Notes: a model not told the origin generated them from the letters alone. A stretch of DNA of 50,971 bases from Anaerolineales bacterium (GCA_016785015.1 JADHTJ010000015.1:1-50971); one strand, 5' to 3'. Positions 1 to 9,654 are shown, numbered from the stretch's first letter. Numbers and translations are program-made.

Positions 1-600
1 TATCCCGATGTGGTCATTGGCTGTGTTGGAGGTGGCTCTAACTTTGCAGGGATTGCCTATCCCTTCTTAAGAGAGAACCTTACTAACGGCAAAGATACGC
101 GGTTTGTCGCAGTAGAACCAACTGCCACCCCCACATTGACCAAAGGCCCATACGCCTTCGATTATGGCGATACTGCAAAAATGGCGCCCATCGTCAAGAT
201 GTTCACTCTGGGCCACACTTTCGTACCACCACCCATCCACGCCGGCGGTCTGCGTTACCACGGCATGGCACCCAGCATCTGCGCCCTGCATGATGCCGGA
301 TACATCGAGGCGGTATCCACCCCGCAGTTGGACACCTTCGAGGCCGCGGTCTTGTTCGCCAAAACAGAAGGCATTGTCCCTGCTCCTGAGACATCGCACG
401 CAGTGCGCGTTGCTATCGACGAAGCGCTGGATGCCAAAGAAAAGGGAGAAAAGAGAGTGATCCTTTTCAACTTATCCGGGCATGGCCACTTTGATCTATC
501 CGCTTATCAGGCCTATTTGGGCAACCAGTTGCAGAACTACGAATACCCCGAGAAAGCCATAAAAGAAGCCCTGGAGCATCTGCCCCAGGTTAGTATGTAG
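1..600 (+). CDS. trpB: Tryptophan synthase beta chain, TrpB2 type (5' end cut off)
   Basis: Only the last 199 codons are present; the frame is open at base 1. TrpB converts indole plus L-serine to tryptophan with PLP in the cytoplasm. The glycine-rich PLP-phosphate loop GGGSN is near the start of the fragment, and the C-terminal NLSGHGHFD block, with the serine that faces the PLP ring nitrogen, is near its end. The spelling of these blocks and the long insertion containing the [13 protein letters not shown] stretch fit the TrpB2 subfamily rather than the TrpA-partnered TrpB1; that placement is from memory of the families. No trpA follows; the next gene converges on it. TrpB2 proteins often work without TrpA as an indole-salvaging synthase, which would fit, but the upstream neighbour is outside the window. 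Confidence 0.9.
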   Translation, partial: YPDVVIGCVGGGSNFAGIAYPFLRENLTNGKDTRFVAVEPTATPTLTKGPYAFDYGDTAKMAPIVKMFTLGHTFVPPPIHAGGLRYHGMAPSICALHDAGYIEAVSTPQLDTFEAAVLFAKTEGIVPAPETSHAVRVAIDEALDAKEKGEKRVILFNLSGHGHFDLSAYQAYLGNQLQNYEYPEKAIKEALEHLPQVSM

Positions 601-632
601 AAAAAACTGGAAGTCTTTTCTCCTCCTATGTA

Positions 633-664
633 AGTCAGCCCCCAAGAAACCTTGGGGGCTGACT
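633..664. terminator. Hairpin between converging trpB2 and mog
   Basis: A perfect 14-bp stem (AGTCAGCCCCCAAG at 633-646 pairing with 651-664) around an AAAC loop lies 33 bases after the trpB2 stop and before the converging mog gene. Neither strand has a run of T after the stem, so it is not a canonical intrinsic terminator. A role as a two-way transcript end or RNA-stabilising hairpin is inferred from position. The rest of the gap to 748 shows nothing recognisable. Confidence 0.5.
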
Positions 665-747
665 AATTTACTCATGTTACGCTGTAAAACAAAAGAACTA
701 CTACAAACCTTTCGGTATTTGTATTATGTACATTGTCCAACGATCTC

Positions 748-1248
748 TCAAAATTGGTGTCCAGCCTCTGCTCGGGCATCTTCATGCAATAACTCTACCG
801 CATGAGGGAGCACCGGAATTATCACATTCAGGTTTTCCAGCGCAGCTTTGGGGCTACCAGGCAAATTGACTATCAACGTGCGGTCTCGAATACCTGCGAT
901 ACTCCTTGAGAGCATGGCGTGGGGCGTGATCTTCAAGCTCTCTGCCCGCATAGCTTCTACCAAGCCCGGTGCGGATCGTTGAATCACCGCCTGAGTAGCC
1001 TCGGGGGTGACGTCCCTGGGGGCGAATCCTGTGCCCCCGGTAGTCAGGATCACGTCAAATTCCCGTCCATCTGCCCACCGAGCTAGGTTGTCCTTCAAAA
1101 TCAGAATATCGTCCGGGACGATGTCATCCTGTAAAACTTGCCATCCCTCTGCAAGAATTTTCTCTTTGAGCGCCGGCCCAGATCTGTCGGGACGTTCACC
1201 ACGTGATGATCTATCAGAAACTGTAAGAATGCCAAATCGCAGGGTCAC
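748..1248 (-). CDS. mog: Molybdopterin adenylyltransferase (MogA/MoaB family)
   Basis: Single-domain MoCF_biosynth protein of 166 residues, usual size for the family. These enzymes adenylate molybdopterin ahead of molybdenum insertion. The N-terminal strand FGILTVSDRSSRGE, the TTGGTGFAPRD nucleotide/pterin loop near residue 75 and the NLPGSPKA segment near residue 130 are all visible. Two starts are possible: TTG at 1254, overlapping the stop of the upstream PHP gene, or GTG at 1248, which has GAGG seven bases before it; I chose GTG. It is the last gene of the minus-strand block. No other molybdenum cofactor gene is in the window, so the choice between Mog and MoaB naming is open. Confidence 0.85.
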   Translation of the reverse strand: MTLRFGILTVSDRSSRGERPDRSGPALKEKILAEGWQVLQDDIVPDDILILKDNLARWADGREFDVILTTGGTGFAPRDVTPEATQAVIQRSAPGLVEAMRAESLKITPHAMLSRSIAGIRDRTLIVNLPGSPKAALENLNVIIPVLPHAVELLHEDARAEAGHQF

Positions 1249-1250
1249 GC

Positions 1251-3005
1251 TCAATCCTCACTAATACCCACAACTTTCCGCCATTTTTCATCCAGCCCAT
1301 CCTCGGTGACGCCGAAATAGAAGCGGTAATTGCCTTTTGCATCCCGCTGAACCAAATCGAAGCGGCTGAAGTTGCCAATTTTTTGTTCGTTCAGAACACT
1401 AAGATCGCCCTGCCATTTAATCCCTGATTGCGGTTTTTTGGACATTTTGTCGTAGTGGGTGACAGCGTAATGCCACAACTTGCGGGCGGATTTGCGGGTC
1501 ACATTTTTGACCACGTTATTATTACGCAAATCACGAACGGTGTAATAACGAACACCCTGACGTTCTTCAACAGTAACGACCTCCACACCCGTACGTGGGG
1601 CTGCATCCGCATCAGGCTCAGCATCGACGCCATCTGCCGGAATGGGTGCCGCCTTTGATTCACCTTCGGACTTAAGCGGGACAACCTCTTGTGTACGGTG
1701 AGGCTTACCCCGCAAAACCAATTCGACAATCTCATCTCGCACAGCCATTCCCGTTTCAGATTCTGTGCGCAAGTAGATCTTGCTCTCGTCCACTGCATAG
1801 GGAGGGTCATCGCCACGTGGGATCAGCACGCGGACAATATCTTTGTCACGAAATTTATGCGCATCAAGGCTGCAGGTTAATTCAGGGCTGATGCGGTCGC
1901 TGATCTCTTTTTCCAGTTTGGCAATATCTTGGCTTTTTGATGACACTCCGACAATGCTGCGTTTGGGATCACGATTCATGCCTATATAGATCGTGCCACC
2001 ATTGGTATTAGCAAAAGCGCAAATGTCGGCGATGACCGCGTAGAGTTTGCCACCGCGCACGGTCATGCTTTCATGGAAATCTTGAACGATATTGGCGCCT
2101 TCCTCACGCGCTGCCTGAATGAAATCAAAGGCGGGTTCGGCTTTTTGGCGGTGTGGGCGAGTGCGGGCAAAGTCATTGCCCATGAAGAGATTTTTCAGCG
2201 CATCAAAAGATAATTCGGAAAGGCGAACATCTGTGGCTCGATCTCCAACACCGAGATTCTTTCGACGAGATGAGTCTGTATCCACTCGATGGGCATCTGA
2301 GCCCTGAATGCAATGCATCCGGCGCGGGTATTCAGGTTTCGCACCACTGAAAAACCCCGCCGTACTGTGCCGCCCTTTTCGATCCAGATCGGTCACTTCT
2401 AAGGCATGAAGATTCGGGTCTTGGGTATAGGCAATCTTGGTTTGGCCGCCGAAGCGGAAACCGCGCATCGCCACCCCATTATTCGAGTTGGCATGTGCAG
2501 CGATAGCCAAGCCTCCCGCGGCATTGATCTTTTCATATGCAGTCAATACGTCCGCACTGGCACCTACGGTAACAGAGCCTTCATCTAGTTGATCTGCAGG
2601 AATATTTAAATCTAATAGGATGTGCTCGATTTCTCGCAGTGGTTTATCTGGGGCGAAAACAGCCAAAATATGGAAGCCGAAGGTCGCCGTAAACTCAAAT
2701 CCTGGCAACACCATCACTTTTTTTGATAAGCGGTGGTATTCATCCAAACGGGATTTTTCCTCAGGAAGCAAGCGATTCAATCCCTTGAGCATTTCCAACT
2801 GCTGGATTTCTTCATTCATCCTGCGGAAACCCGCCACCGTATTATGATCGGTGATTGCTAATATATCCAACCCGCGAGCAGCTGCCCTGTTTAAAATATC
2901 AAGAAAGCTTGTATTGGGCTGCTGATAATCGCTCGAGGCTGGGGTATGTGTATGTAAATCCATGGTGTACCACTTCATCGTGGTACGTGAACGTCTTTTC
3001 GTCAC
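1251..3005 (-). CDS. PHP-domain metallohydrolase fused to an AlbA_2 (Schlafen-like) domain
   Basis: A 584-residue two-part protein. Residues about 14-270 form a PHP domain with the metal-binding motifs DLHTHTPAS, ITDHNT, PGFEFTA, AHANSNNG and GSDAH, expected of a phosphoesterase. Residues about 285-430 match the AlbA_2 (divergent AAA_4) fold: FHESMTVRGGKLYAVIADI, then AFANTNGGTIYIGM, and IPRGDDPPYAV. That domain often binds nucleic acid or a nucleotide. The last 150 residues are a basic region I do not recognise. Start is GTG at 3005; an ATG at 2978 is possible but neither has a strong ribosome site. It lies 28 bases after the receiver gene and is followed at once by mog. Substrate unknown; a nucleic-acid or nucleotide phosphoesterase is inference. 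Confidence 0.75.
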   Translation of the reverse strand: MTKRRSRTTMKWYTMDLHTHTPASSDYQQPNTSFLDILNRAAARGLDILAITDHNTVAGFRRMNEEIQQLEMLKGLNRLLPEEKSRLDEYHRLSKKVMVLPGFEFTATFGFHILAVFAPDKPLREIEHILLDLNIPADQLDEGSVTVGASADVLTAYEKINAAGGLAIAAHANSNNGVAMRGFRFGGQTKIAYTQDPNLHALEVTDLDRKGRHSTAGFFSGAKPEYPRRMHCIQGSDAHRVDTDSSRRKNLGVGDRATDVRLSELSFDALKNLFMGNDFARTRPHRQKAEPAFDFIQAAREEGANIVQDFHESMTVRGGKLYAVIADICAFANTNGGTIYIGMNRDPKRSIVGVSSKSQDIAKLEKEISDRISPELTCSLDAHKFRDKDIVRVLIPRGDDPPYAVDESKIYLRTESETGMAVRDEIVELVLRGKPHRTQEVVPLKSEGESKAAPIPADGVDAEPDADAAPRTGVEVVTVEERQGVRYYTVRDLRNNNVVKNVTRKSARKLWHYAVTHYDKMSKKPQSGIKWQGDLSVLNEQKIGNFSRFDLVQRDAKGNYRFYFGVTEDGLDEKWRKVVGISED

Positions 3006-3033
3006 AATATCACTCTAATTTTTTCTTTGCCAT

Positions 3034-3405
3034 CTACGATGACAAAATCTGTTTTAATAAATTAATTAATTCTTCGGGCATATATGGTTTGTGTAAAAAT
3101 CCATCGGCGCCCGCCTGCTTGCTCTCAACATGCAAATCGATCCCTGAAGTCATAATCACCTTGGTCTCTGCAAGATCAGGAATATCGCGAATCTGAGCCA
3201 AGAACTTTAGGCCTTCCTTGTCACCGCCTGGAGATGTTCTCAAATAAATATCCATCAATACTACATCAGGCTGATTCTTTTGGACGGATTCGACAATATC
3301 TTCGTCCCAAGAAAAAGTGAAAATCTCATGGCCTTCCATCTCTAATAGTGTTTTCAAGAGATCGAGAACAATAAAATCATCATCGATGAGCATCACTCTA
3401 GGCAT
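3034..3405 (-). CDS. Stand-alone response-regulator receiver domain (CheY-like)
   Basis: At 123 residues this is a receiver domain with no output domain. The acidic triad DDD is at residues 8-10, the predicted phospho-acceptor Asp52 is in VVLMDIYL, the conserved Ser/Thr is in VIMTSG, and the conserved lysine is in HKPYMPEEL. A short insert after Asp52 (RTSPGGDKEG) lengthens the beta3-alpha3 loop. GGAG five bases before the ATG supports the start. No histidine kinase is nearby, so the partner is unknown. It sits 30 bases after lon and just before the PHP-AlbA_2 gene on the same strand, so it is probably co-transcribed with them. Confidence 0.9.
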   Translation of the reverse strand: MPRVMLIDDDFIVLDLLKTLLEMEGHEIFTFSWDEDIVESVQKNQPDVVLMDIYLRTSPGGDKEGLKFLAQIRDIPDLAETKVIMTSGIDLHVESKQAGADGFLHKPYMPEELINLLKQILSS

Positions 3406-3435
3406 AGTAACTCCAAATGTTTATGGCCCACACTC

Positions 3436-6051
3436 TTATTTAGTTTTGGCACTCTTTTTAACCGGAGTGGTCTTTTTGGCAGGTTTCTTCTTTGGCTTCG
3501 GCGTGGGCTTCGGTGCGGGCTCAAGTGCGACATCCAGGGCATCATCAGCACAATCCAAGAGCACAAACTTAATCGCATCGCGAACCTCGTCGGGCAAGTC
3601 TTCCAAATCATCTTCATTGCGCTTGGGCAATAAGACAGTCTTCAATCCAGCACGATGGGCGGCTAGAACTTTTTCTTTAATGCCACCAACTGGCATTACT
3701 TTCCCTCGTAACGTGATTTCTCCAGTCATACCCACATCGGGTCGAACTGGGCGGCCGGAAACCAGGGAAACAATTGCCATGGCCATCGTCACACCCGCTG
3801 AAGGACCATCTTTAGGCTGCGCACCGGCAGGAATATGCAGATGGAAGTCTGCTTCGGAGAAAAAGTCCTCTTCCAATCCTAAATTCGAGGCTTGTGATCG
3901 CACATAGGATAGCGCGGCTTTGGCCGATTCCTTCATCACGTTGCCCAACGATCCGGTGAGCTGAAATCCCTTCGCTCCTGGCATTTGTGTGGCTTCTATG
4001 AAAAGAACATCTCCTCCAGTGGGGGTCCACGCTAAACCTATTGCCACGCCCGGGAGAGAAGTGCGCTGGGCGATCTCTTCCATATCACGGAATTTTTGCC
4101 GGCCTAAAAATTCATTGACGCGTTCGGGTATGATCTCTACCGTGCCATTGCCTTTGCCCTCAGCGATGCGCGTTACAACCTTGCGACAAACTGATCCGAT
4201 TTCGCGCTCAAGATTGCGCACACCAGCCTCGCGCGTGTAAAAGCGAATGATCTCTTCAAGCCCTTCATCGGTGAAGCTGACTTCGTTTTCGCGCAGGCTG
4301 TTCTCACGCAACTGGCGCGGAATCAGATAGCCCTTGGCAATTTCTTTCTTTTCGCCTTCTGTGTACCCAGAGAGTTGGATTATCTCCATACGGTCCAGCA
4401 ATGGTCGCGGGATGGTATCCAGACGATTTGCCGTGGTAATGAACATCACCTGGGACAGATCATAGGCGACTTCCAAATAGTGATCCCTGAATTCAGAATT
4501 CTGCTCCGGATCAAGCACTTCCAACAAAGCTGAAGCCGGGTCGCCCTGGAAACCCTGTGACAGCTTATCGATCTCATCTAACATGAAGACCGGGTTATGA
4601 GATTCGACTCTGCGGATGGCTTGCAAAATTCGCCCAGGCAATGCTCCAATATAGGTGCGGCGATGGCCGCGAATTTCCGCTTCATCTCTAACGCCACCTA
4701 GGGAAATGCGGACAAATTCACGCTCCAAAGAGCGGGCAATGGAGCGGCCCAAGGAAGTTTTACCAACCCCGGGCGGGCCAGCAAAACACAGGATCACGCC
4801 TTCGCGCAACCGGCGAATTTCATCATCGTACTCGCCATCCTCGGTGGCGAATTCTTCGAAGCGTTCCTGTCGCAGTTTGCGTACAGCCAGGAACTCCAGG
4901 ATGCGCTCTTTGATGTCTTCCAAGCCAAAATGATCCTCGTCGAGCACATCACGAGCGTGGACAATATCTAGATTGTCTTCGGTCGATTTTGACCAAGGCA
5001 AGCTCACCAACCAATCCAAATATGTACGGATCACGCCATATTCCGCGGCCGCTGAGGGAAGCCGCGACATACGATCCAATTCTCGACGGGCTTGCTTGTC
5101 GGCCTCTTCGGGCATCTGAGCTTCGTCGATCTTTTCGCGAAATTCATCGGCCTCGACAGTCTGCTCGTCTCCCTCACCAAGTTCGCGCTGAATGGCTTTG
5201 AGCTGCTCTCGAAGGAAATATTCTCGTTGAACTTTTTCGATCTCCGAGCGGGCTTCATTTTGGATCTTCTGGCCAATCTCCAACACTTCTGCTTCTCGGG
5301 CGAGGAGCGAGATCAGCTTCTGCAATTTGTCGGAAACCTTGTCTAACTCCAAGAGCTCCTGGGCTTTTTCGAGCTCGATGCGCTGGAAATTTGCAATGGT
5401 ATAGACTGTTTGCAGAGGGTCTTCCAGCAGCAGCACCGATTCAACTAACTCGCGCGGCAAAGAGGGGATCATATTAGCAATGCGCTCAAACTGGTCTCGG
5501 GCATTGCGCGCCATGGCTTCTACTTCAAGATCATCCTCCACTATCTCTGGAATTAGTTCGACCTTAGCTTTCAAATACGGATCGGTTTGCACAAATTCGC
5601 TCAGCTTGAAGCGCGAAATTCCCTGCACCAGCAGCCGAATGGTGCCATCGGGGGCACGCAGCATGCGGTGAACTGTGGCCACACTTCCAACAGTGTAAAG
5701 ATCTTCAGGTTCAGGGGATTCCAACTCTGGTTTACGAGAGGCAACCAGGCCAATCAAGCGGTTATCTTCCGAAACAACATCGTCTATCAAACGAATAGAG
5801 CGCGGCTGACCAATGGTCAATGGCACAGCTGTTTCAGGGTATACCACCAGACCGCGTAAGGGCAAGATTGGCAACACATCAGGGACTTGATCAGTATCCT
5901 GAAGCGTATCAATTTCACCTTCAAGGCCATCTTCATCTCCGCCCACCCGCGTGACGATAGGGCTGAGAAGGAAATCTTCCAGAGTGATATCGTCTTCCTT
6001 AAACCAAGATAAAAGTACCATGAGATCTGTGTTCCAGCGAGATGCAGGCAT
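3436..6051 (-). CDS. lon: ATP-dependent protease Lon with a lysine/proline-rich tail
   Basis: LonA-type AAA+ serine protease that degrades misfolded and regulatory proteins in the cytoplasm. Order: LON substrate-binding domain (about 30-230), helical region, AAA+ module with Walker [10 protein letters not shown] near residue 425 and Walker [11 protein letters not shown], then the protease domain with catalytic Ser in [11 protein letters not shown] near 750 and Lys in [14 protein letters not shown] near 790. At 871 residues it is longer than the usual 780-820; the excess is partly an acidic N-terminal lead and partly a C-terminal tail of about 27 residues made almost only of Lys, Pro, Ala and Thr. 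I start at ATG 6051, nine bases after an AAGGAG that lies inside the last codons of hsp20; TTG at 6057 is too close to it. Translationally coupled to hsp20. Confidence 0.96.
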   Translation of the reverse strand: MPASRWNTDLMVLLSWFKEDDITLEDFLLSPIVTRVGGDEDGLEGEIDTLQDTDQVPDVLPILPLRGLVVYPETAVPLTIGQPRSIRLIDDVVSEDNRLIGLVASRKPELESPEPEDLYTVGSVATVHRMLRAPDGTIRLLVQGISRFKLSEFVQTDPYLKAKVELIPEIVEDDLEVEAMARNARDQFERIANMIPSLPRELVESVLLLEDPLQTVYTIANFQRIELEKAQELLELDKVSDKLQKLISLLAREAEVLEIGQKIQNEARSEIEKVQREYFLREQLKAIQRELGEGDEQTVEADEFREKIDEAQMPEEADKQARRELDRMSRLPSAAAEYGVIRTYLDWLVSLPWSKSTEDNLDIVHARDVLDEDHFGLEDIKERILEFLAVRKLRQERFEEFATEDGEYDDEIRRLREGVILCFAGPPGVGKTSLGRSIARSLEREFVRISLGGVRDEAEIRGHRRTYIGALPGRILQAIRRVESHNPVFMLDEIDKLSQGFQGDPASALLEVLDPEQNSEFRDHYLEVAYDLSQVMFITTANRLDTIPRPLLDRMEIIQLSGYTEGEKKEIAKGYLIPRQLRENSLRENEVSFTDEGLEEIIRFYTREAGVRNLEREIGSVCRKVVTRIAEGKGNGTVEIIPERVNEFLGRQKFRDMEEIAQRTSLPGVAIGLAWTPTGGDVLFIEATQMPGAKGFQLTGSLGNVMKESAKAALSYVRSQASNLGLEEDFFSEADFHLHIPAGAQPKDGPSAGVTMAMAIVSLVSGRPVRPDVGMTGEITLRGKVMPVGGIKEKVLAAHRAGLKTVLLPKRNEDDLEDLPDEVRDAIKFVLLDCADDALDVALEPAPKPTPKPKKKPAKKTTPVKKSAKTK

Positions 6052-6057
6052 TATCAA

Positions 6058-6477
6058 TTACTCCTTTATCTCAACTTGGTGTGGTTTAGTTTTTGGCAGG
6101 GCAATTCGTAAAAAGCCATCTTCGTATTTGGCGTCGATCTTATCTTGATCGACTGCCCTATGCAACCCAACCTGGGAGATGAACTCGCCAAAGCGAATTT
6201 CCATCTGATGGTACGCCCGGCGCTCAGGAGGATCAAAACGAGCTCCCTGAATGGTTAGGATCTGATCCTCTAAAGAAATGGCAAATTCGCCATTTTCCAT
6301 GCCAGCAACTTCAACTCGCACGATAATGAAGTCATCTGTCTCGAAGACATCCGTAGGAGGGCTCCAAATACTAGAGCGAGGGCCTATGCGAAAATGGAAA
6401 TGACTCACCCCACCCTCGTGATCGTTCGCAGCAAACCATTTGGGCGATTTATTAGATTTTAGATCAATATCTTTCAT
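6058..6477 (-). CDS. Small heat-shock protein, Hsp20/alpha-crystallin family
   Basis: ATP-independent chaperone that holds unfolding proteins. The 139-residue chain has an alpha-crystallin domain from about residue 40: the opening PPTDVFETDDFIIVRVEVAGM, with its strand pair completed by IRFGEFISQVGLHRAVD, ends in the DGFLRIALPK strand before a short C-terminal extension. The start is ATG 6477, with CGGAG eight bases upstream; the longer GTG start leaves no room for a ribosome site. It lies 30 bases after tpx and six bases before lon, so folding, degradation and peroxide defence seem to be made together. I found no CIRCE or HrcA operator near it. Confidence 0.93.
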   Translation of the reverse strand: MKDIDLKSNKSPKWFAANDHEGGVSHFHFRIGPRSSIWSPPTDVFETDDFIIVRVEVAGMENGEFAISLEDQILTIQGARFDPPERRAYHQMEIRFGEFISQVGLHRAVDQDKIDAKYEDGFLRIALPKTKPHQVEIKE

Positions 6478-6507
6478 AACAAACACTCCGATAAAACAGG
6501 ATCAAAC

Positions 6508-7029
6508 CTAAAGCGCCGATCTAGCTGCATGTAACACTTCTTCGTAGTTGGGTTCTTCGCCGAGAGCCGGCATATATTCAACATAGACGACCTGGTCATC
6601 TCGGTCAACGACAAAAACTGCTCGGCGTAAAATTCGTTGATCCTTTAGCAGGCAGCCATATTTAGCTCCGAAATCGACATCTTTATGATCTGAAAGTACG
6701 ATCACCTGCTCAATCCCAGCAGCGCCACACCAGCGCTTCTGCGTAAAGGGTAAATCAGCACTGATGATCAGAATCACCACATCATCAGAAAGTGCAGCTG
6801 CTTCTTCATTGAAGCGGCGTGTCTCTCTATCACAAACGGACGTTTCCAAAGATGGGACCGCGGCAATGATACGTACCTTGCCCTGCGTTTCTTTCAGCCC
6901 TAAATATAGCGACCAATCTTGTGCTTGAACTTCGAAATCGAGCGCTTTATCCCCAATTTCAATATCTGGCCCGACCACGGTAGCATCCTTGCCACCGAAT
7001 TGAATCAAGCCTTCACGTTCAATAACCAT
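6508..7029 (-). CDS. tpx: Thiol peroxidase (Tpx, atypical 2-Cys peroxiredoxin)
   Basis: Reduces hydrogen peroxide and alkyl hydroperoxides using a thioredoxin-recycled disulfide. In the 173-residue form the peroxidatic cysteine is Cys66 in the motif PSLETSVCDRET and the resolving cysteine is Cys101 in KRWCGAAG; both are the expected Tpx positions. The start at ATG 7029 (MVIEREGLIQFGG) has GGAGG six bases before it, which excludes the 17-residue longer frame. First gene of the run tpx-hsp20-lon. A sigma-70-like -10 is about 130 bases upstream. Confidence 0.94.
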   Translation of the reverse strand: MVIEREGLIQFGGKDATVVGPDIEIGDKALDFEVQAQDWSLYLGLKETQGKVRIIAAVPSLETSVCDRETRRFNEEAAALSDDVVILIISADLPFTQKRWCGAAGIEQVIVLSDHKDVDFGAKYGCLLKDQRILRRAVFVVDRDDQVVYVEYMPALGEEPNYEEVLHAARSAL

Positions 7030-7160
7030 AGGCTTCCTCCAAACAGTACTTTCACTAAATTCGAATTCCCCGTTACACATACCATTAAACCAAGCAACCC
7101 CTTATGAGCGGGTGAAAATCCATCAAATATTTAACTTTCTTATTGTCTTACACGCCGCAG

Positions 7161-7189
7161 ATTATATCATTTGGGGAAGGTTCAATCCA
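7161..7189 (-). promoter_or_regulatory. Candidate promoter for tpx-hsp20-lon
   Basis: On the minus strand a perfect TATAAT lies at 7166-7161. The best hexamer 17 bases upstream, TGGATT, matches the -35 consensus at only three positions. If used, transcription starts near 7154 with a leader of about 125 bases before tpx. No heat-shock operator is visible. Confidence 0.3.
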
Positions 7190-7212
7190 GTAAAAGGGAC
7201 TCTTGGATTTAA

Positions 7213-9354
7213 TCAGGGATTTACACCAAAAGATCGAAGGATATCTTCTGTCCTTTCAATAAGTTCAGCATCCTCACTGACTTCCAGTACCATCTGAAAA
7301 TCTGAGACTGCTTTGCTATCATAGCCTCGCCGCAAATATGAAACGGCGCGGTTGAAATAAGATTGCCCGGGTTCCGTATCCAAGCTGATAGCCATGGTGT
7401 AATCATCAATGGCTGCATCAAAGTTTTGTAGGGAAATATTTGTATTCCCACGGAAATAATAGGCGTGACCATACTTTGGATCAATATCAATGGACTGGCT
7501 AAAGAAATCAATCGCTGTTTCTAAATCTCCTTGGAAGTAATACGCCAATCCCGTGCTGTAATACGCCTGGGTGTATTCAGGATATTGTTCGATCACATAA
7601 GCCCAATCATCGATGGCAGATTGATATTGATCTTCCTGAAAAAATGCCAGGCCGCGTTGATAATATGCGTCCAATAATTCCGGATTGATCTCGATTGCCC
7701 GACTTTGATCAACAATTGCCTTTCCAAATTCTCCGAGATTGTAATATGCTAACCCCCGGTTGTAATAGGATTGATCATTTTCAGGTTCTAAATCGATGAA
7801 ATCCGAATAGTTTTCGACAGCCGCCTGGAATTCCCCTATTCGCAATGCCATTTCTGCGCTGGCGTTCAGAGCTGCAGCAAACTCAGGATCTACATCAATT
7901 GCCAGATCGAAATATTGTTTGGCATTCTCAAAATTCTCCAAGTTGGCGTGGGCTCTACCAAGGTTATAAAGGGTGATCACATTCTCAGGATTTTGGTCAA
8001 GCGCCTGAAGATATTCGAATATCGATTTTTGGAAATTGCCTATCAAAAAATAGGAATCGCCCAATCGGTTGTGGATTGCCTGGGTATCTGGAGCTAGTTC
8101 TGCAACTACCAGAAAGTCGGCAATGGAAGCCTCGTAATTTTCTAATTCAAGATACGCCATCCCCCGATTGTAATAAGCAGTCGGGCTCTCAGGCTCCTGG
8201 GCAATGGATTGAGTGTACTGCTCAATTGCATCGTCAAATTGCTCCAACTGCATATAAATATCACCCAGATTTTTGTAAATAAATGGGGAATTAGGCTCAA
8301 TCTCCAATACCGCTTGATAATCCAAAATCGCGTTTTCGAAATCTTCTATTATCTGATAGGCGAAAGCCCGGTTCTGTAGGGCATCAGGATTTTCTGGATC
8401 CAGGGCGATGGCTTGGGTCCAATCATCTATTGCTTTTTCGAATAGTTCTAAATGAAAATAGCAGCTACCCCGGTAAAAGTAAACTTCAAAAGTACCCTCT
8501 TCACGCAATAACCATGCACTAAAATCTTGTGCAGCTTCAGCATAATTTCGCAAAGCATAATATGCCTGAGCACGTAAGCCATAGGCGGTCTCAATCTCAT
8601 GTTTGAGGTCAATCAAACGGCCAAGATCCTCAATCGCCAGATGGAAATTACCACTGTTGAACAATAAGTAGGCACGCGTAAGTAAGGCTTCGGCGTAATC
8701 TGGCTGAATGTCGATTGCGTCATTCAAATCTTCAACCGCTTGGGCTAATGGATTTTCCACCCGTTGTTCCACATCAACCTGTTCTCCTGTCAATATTGGC
8801 AATTCATCTTCTGCAAGTTCTTCGTCACCCAATGTAAAAACCTGCTCTTGAAAATCAGTTGCCAAAATATCCTTTAAATTTAAAAGCGGAGGGGGTTCGA
8901 TGATCGTGTCAAAGTTGGCAGGATCTTCGTTTTCCGATTGGATTTGACTGATCAAATCGGCAATTGTCAGATAAGAAAGTGCTCGATAATAAAACGCCTC
9001 CTCATATTCTGAATCCCGTTGAATGATGAAGGAGAATGCTGCACTGGCAGCGCTAGGCTCCCCCGCCATCAAATAAATCTTACCAAGTTCAAAATAAGCT
9101 TCAAGGTAAGTTGGATCACCCTGAATCGCTTGATTGAACTCATAGAAAGCGTAATTATATTCTTCATCATCTAAATATTCTTTGGCAGCTAAAAAATGCT
9201 CTTTAGGAGTTTGGAGTGTTTCTATCTCCTGAGTTCGAATTGAAACAATGGTCTGCACAATAGGGAAAAGTAACGCAATGATGATGAAGATAGAGATAAT
9301 CAGCCAAATGGTTTTGGTTTTTGGGGTCAATTTGTGGCGCAGATTTCTAAGCAT
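7213..9354 (-). CDS. Membrane-anchored TPR-repeat protein
   Basis: A 713-residue protein with one hydrophobic segment at residues 17-37 after a basic start, predicting a single-pass anchor with the rest outside the membrane. From residue 40 it is almost all tetratricopeptide repeats, about sixteen of 34 residues, with the usual YYNRGLAYYNLGEFGKAI pattern; an acidic, less regular stretch near residues 160-195 interrupts them. TPR arrays are scaffolds for protein-protein contact; the partner is unknown. The array is strongly acidic and rich in Tyr and Phe. The start has no Shine-Dalgarno, but a TATAAT ends seven bases before the ATG, which suggests a leaderless message. It is a single gene. Confidence 0.85.
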   Translation of the reverse strand: MLRNLRHKLTPKTKTIWLIISIFIIIALLFPIVQTIVSIRTQEIETLQTPKEHFLAAKEYLDDEEYNYAFYEFNQAIQGDPTYLEAYFELGKIYLMAGEPSAASAAFSFIIQRDSEYEEAFYYRALSYLTIADLISQIQSENEDPANFDTIIEPPPLLNLKDILATDFQEQVFTLGDEELAEDELPILTGEQVDVEQRVENPLAQAVEDLNDAIDIQPDYAEALLTRAYLLFNSGNFHLAIEDLGRLIDLKHEIETAYGLRAQAYYALRNYAEAAQDFSAWLLREEGTFEVYFYRGSCYFHLELFEKAIDDWTQAIALDPENPDALQNRAFAYQIIEDFENAILDYQAVLEIEPNSPFIYKNLGDIYMQLEQFDDAIEQYTQSIAQEPESPTAYYNRGMAYLELENYEASIADFLVVAELAPDTQAIHNRLGDSYFLIGNFQKSIFEYLQALDQNPENVITLYNLGRAHANLENFENAKQYFDLAIDVDPEFAAALNASAEMALRIGEFQAAVENYSDFIDLEPENDQSYYNRGLAYYNLGEFGKAIVDQSRAIEINPELLDAYYQRGLAFFQEDQYQSAIDDWAYVIEQYPEYTQAYYSTGLAYYFQGDLETAIDFFSQSIDIDPKYGHAYYFRGNTNISLQNFDAAIDDYTMAISLDTEPGQSYFNRAVSYLRRGYDSKAVSDFQMVLEVSEDAELIERTEDILRSFGVNP

Positions 9355-9361
9355 AATTTGA

Positions 9362-9367
9362 ATTATA
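9362..9367 (-). promoter_or_regulatory. -10 box directly before the TPR gene (possible leaderless start)
   Basis: TATAAT on the minus strand ends seven bases before the ATG at 9354, which would put the transcription start at the start codon. No ribosome binding site is seen, in agreement. No good -35 hexamer is found at 16-18 bases. Confidence 0.35.
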
Positions 9368-9432
9368 CACTTGATTTTCTCGGGAGCCGATCACATGGTA
9401 TCACGGTAGTTAACCGTGGAGTTTATCAATAT

Positions 9433-9558
9433 GTCATGTCCGGAGGCCCGCCTGTGGCGTGAGCGACAAAAGGAGCGAAGAATCTCTAAATTTGTCACTC
9501 AAAGAGCAAGATTCTTCGTCACTTCAGCCGCTTCGCTTCCTTTGCTCCTCAGAATGAC
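9433..9558. repeat. Palindromic intergenic repeat, GTCATTCTGA/GAAGAATC family
   Basis: The element begins GTCAT and ends ATGAC. Inside, CGAAGAATCT (9476-9485) pairs with AGATTCTTCG (9509-9518), and further in GGAGC pairs with GCTCC. The same words occur in the element at 29874-29948. It lies in the 593-base gene-free stretch 9355-9947, which otherwise holds only the MITE at 9655 and the leader of the next gene. Confidence 0.6.
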
Positions 9559-9654
9559 AACTTTATAGCAAATTTTAGTGTCCACGTTTAAGTACCGTCC
9601 TACCGATCACATCTTTACAGAGAAGAAATCTTTGTTTTTCTTTCGGAACCGCCC

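Noticed and set aside
6478-7212. CIRCE/HrcA operator for hsp20
   Set aside because: No TTAGCACTC / GAGTGCTAA inverted repeat in the gaps before hsp20 or tpx.
7081-7212. tRNA-like GGTTCAATCC word near 7180
   Set aside because: No acceptor or anticodon stems can be built around it.
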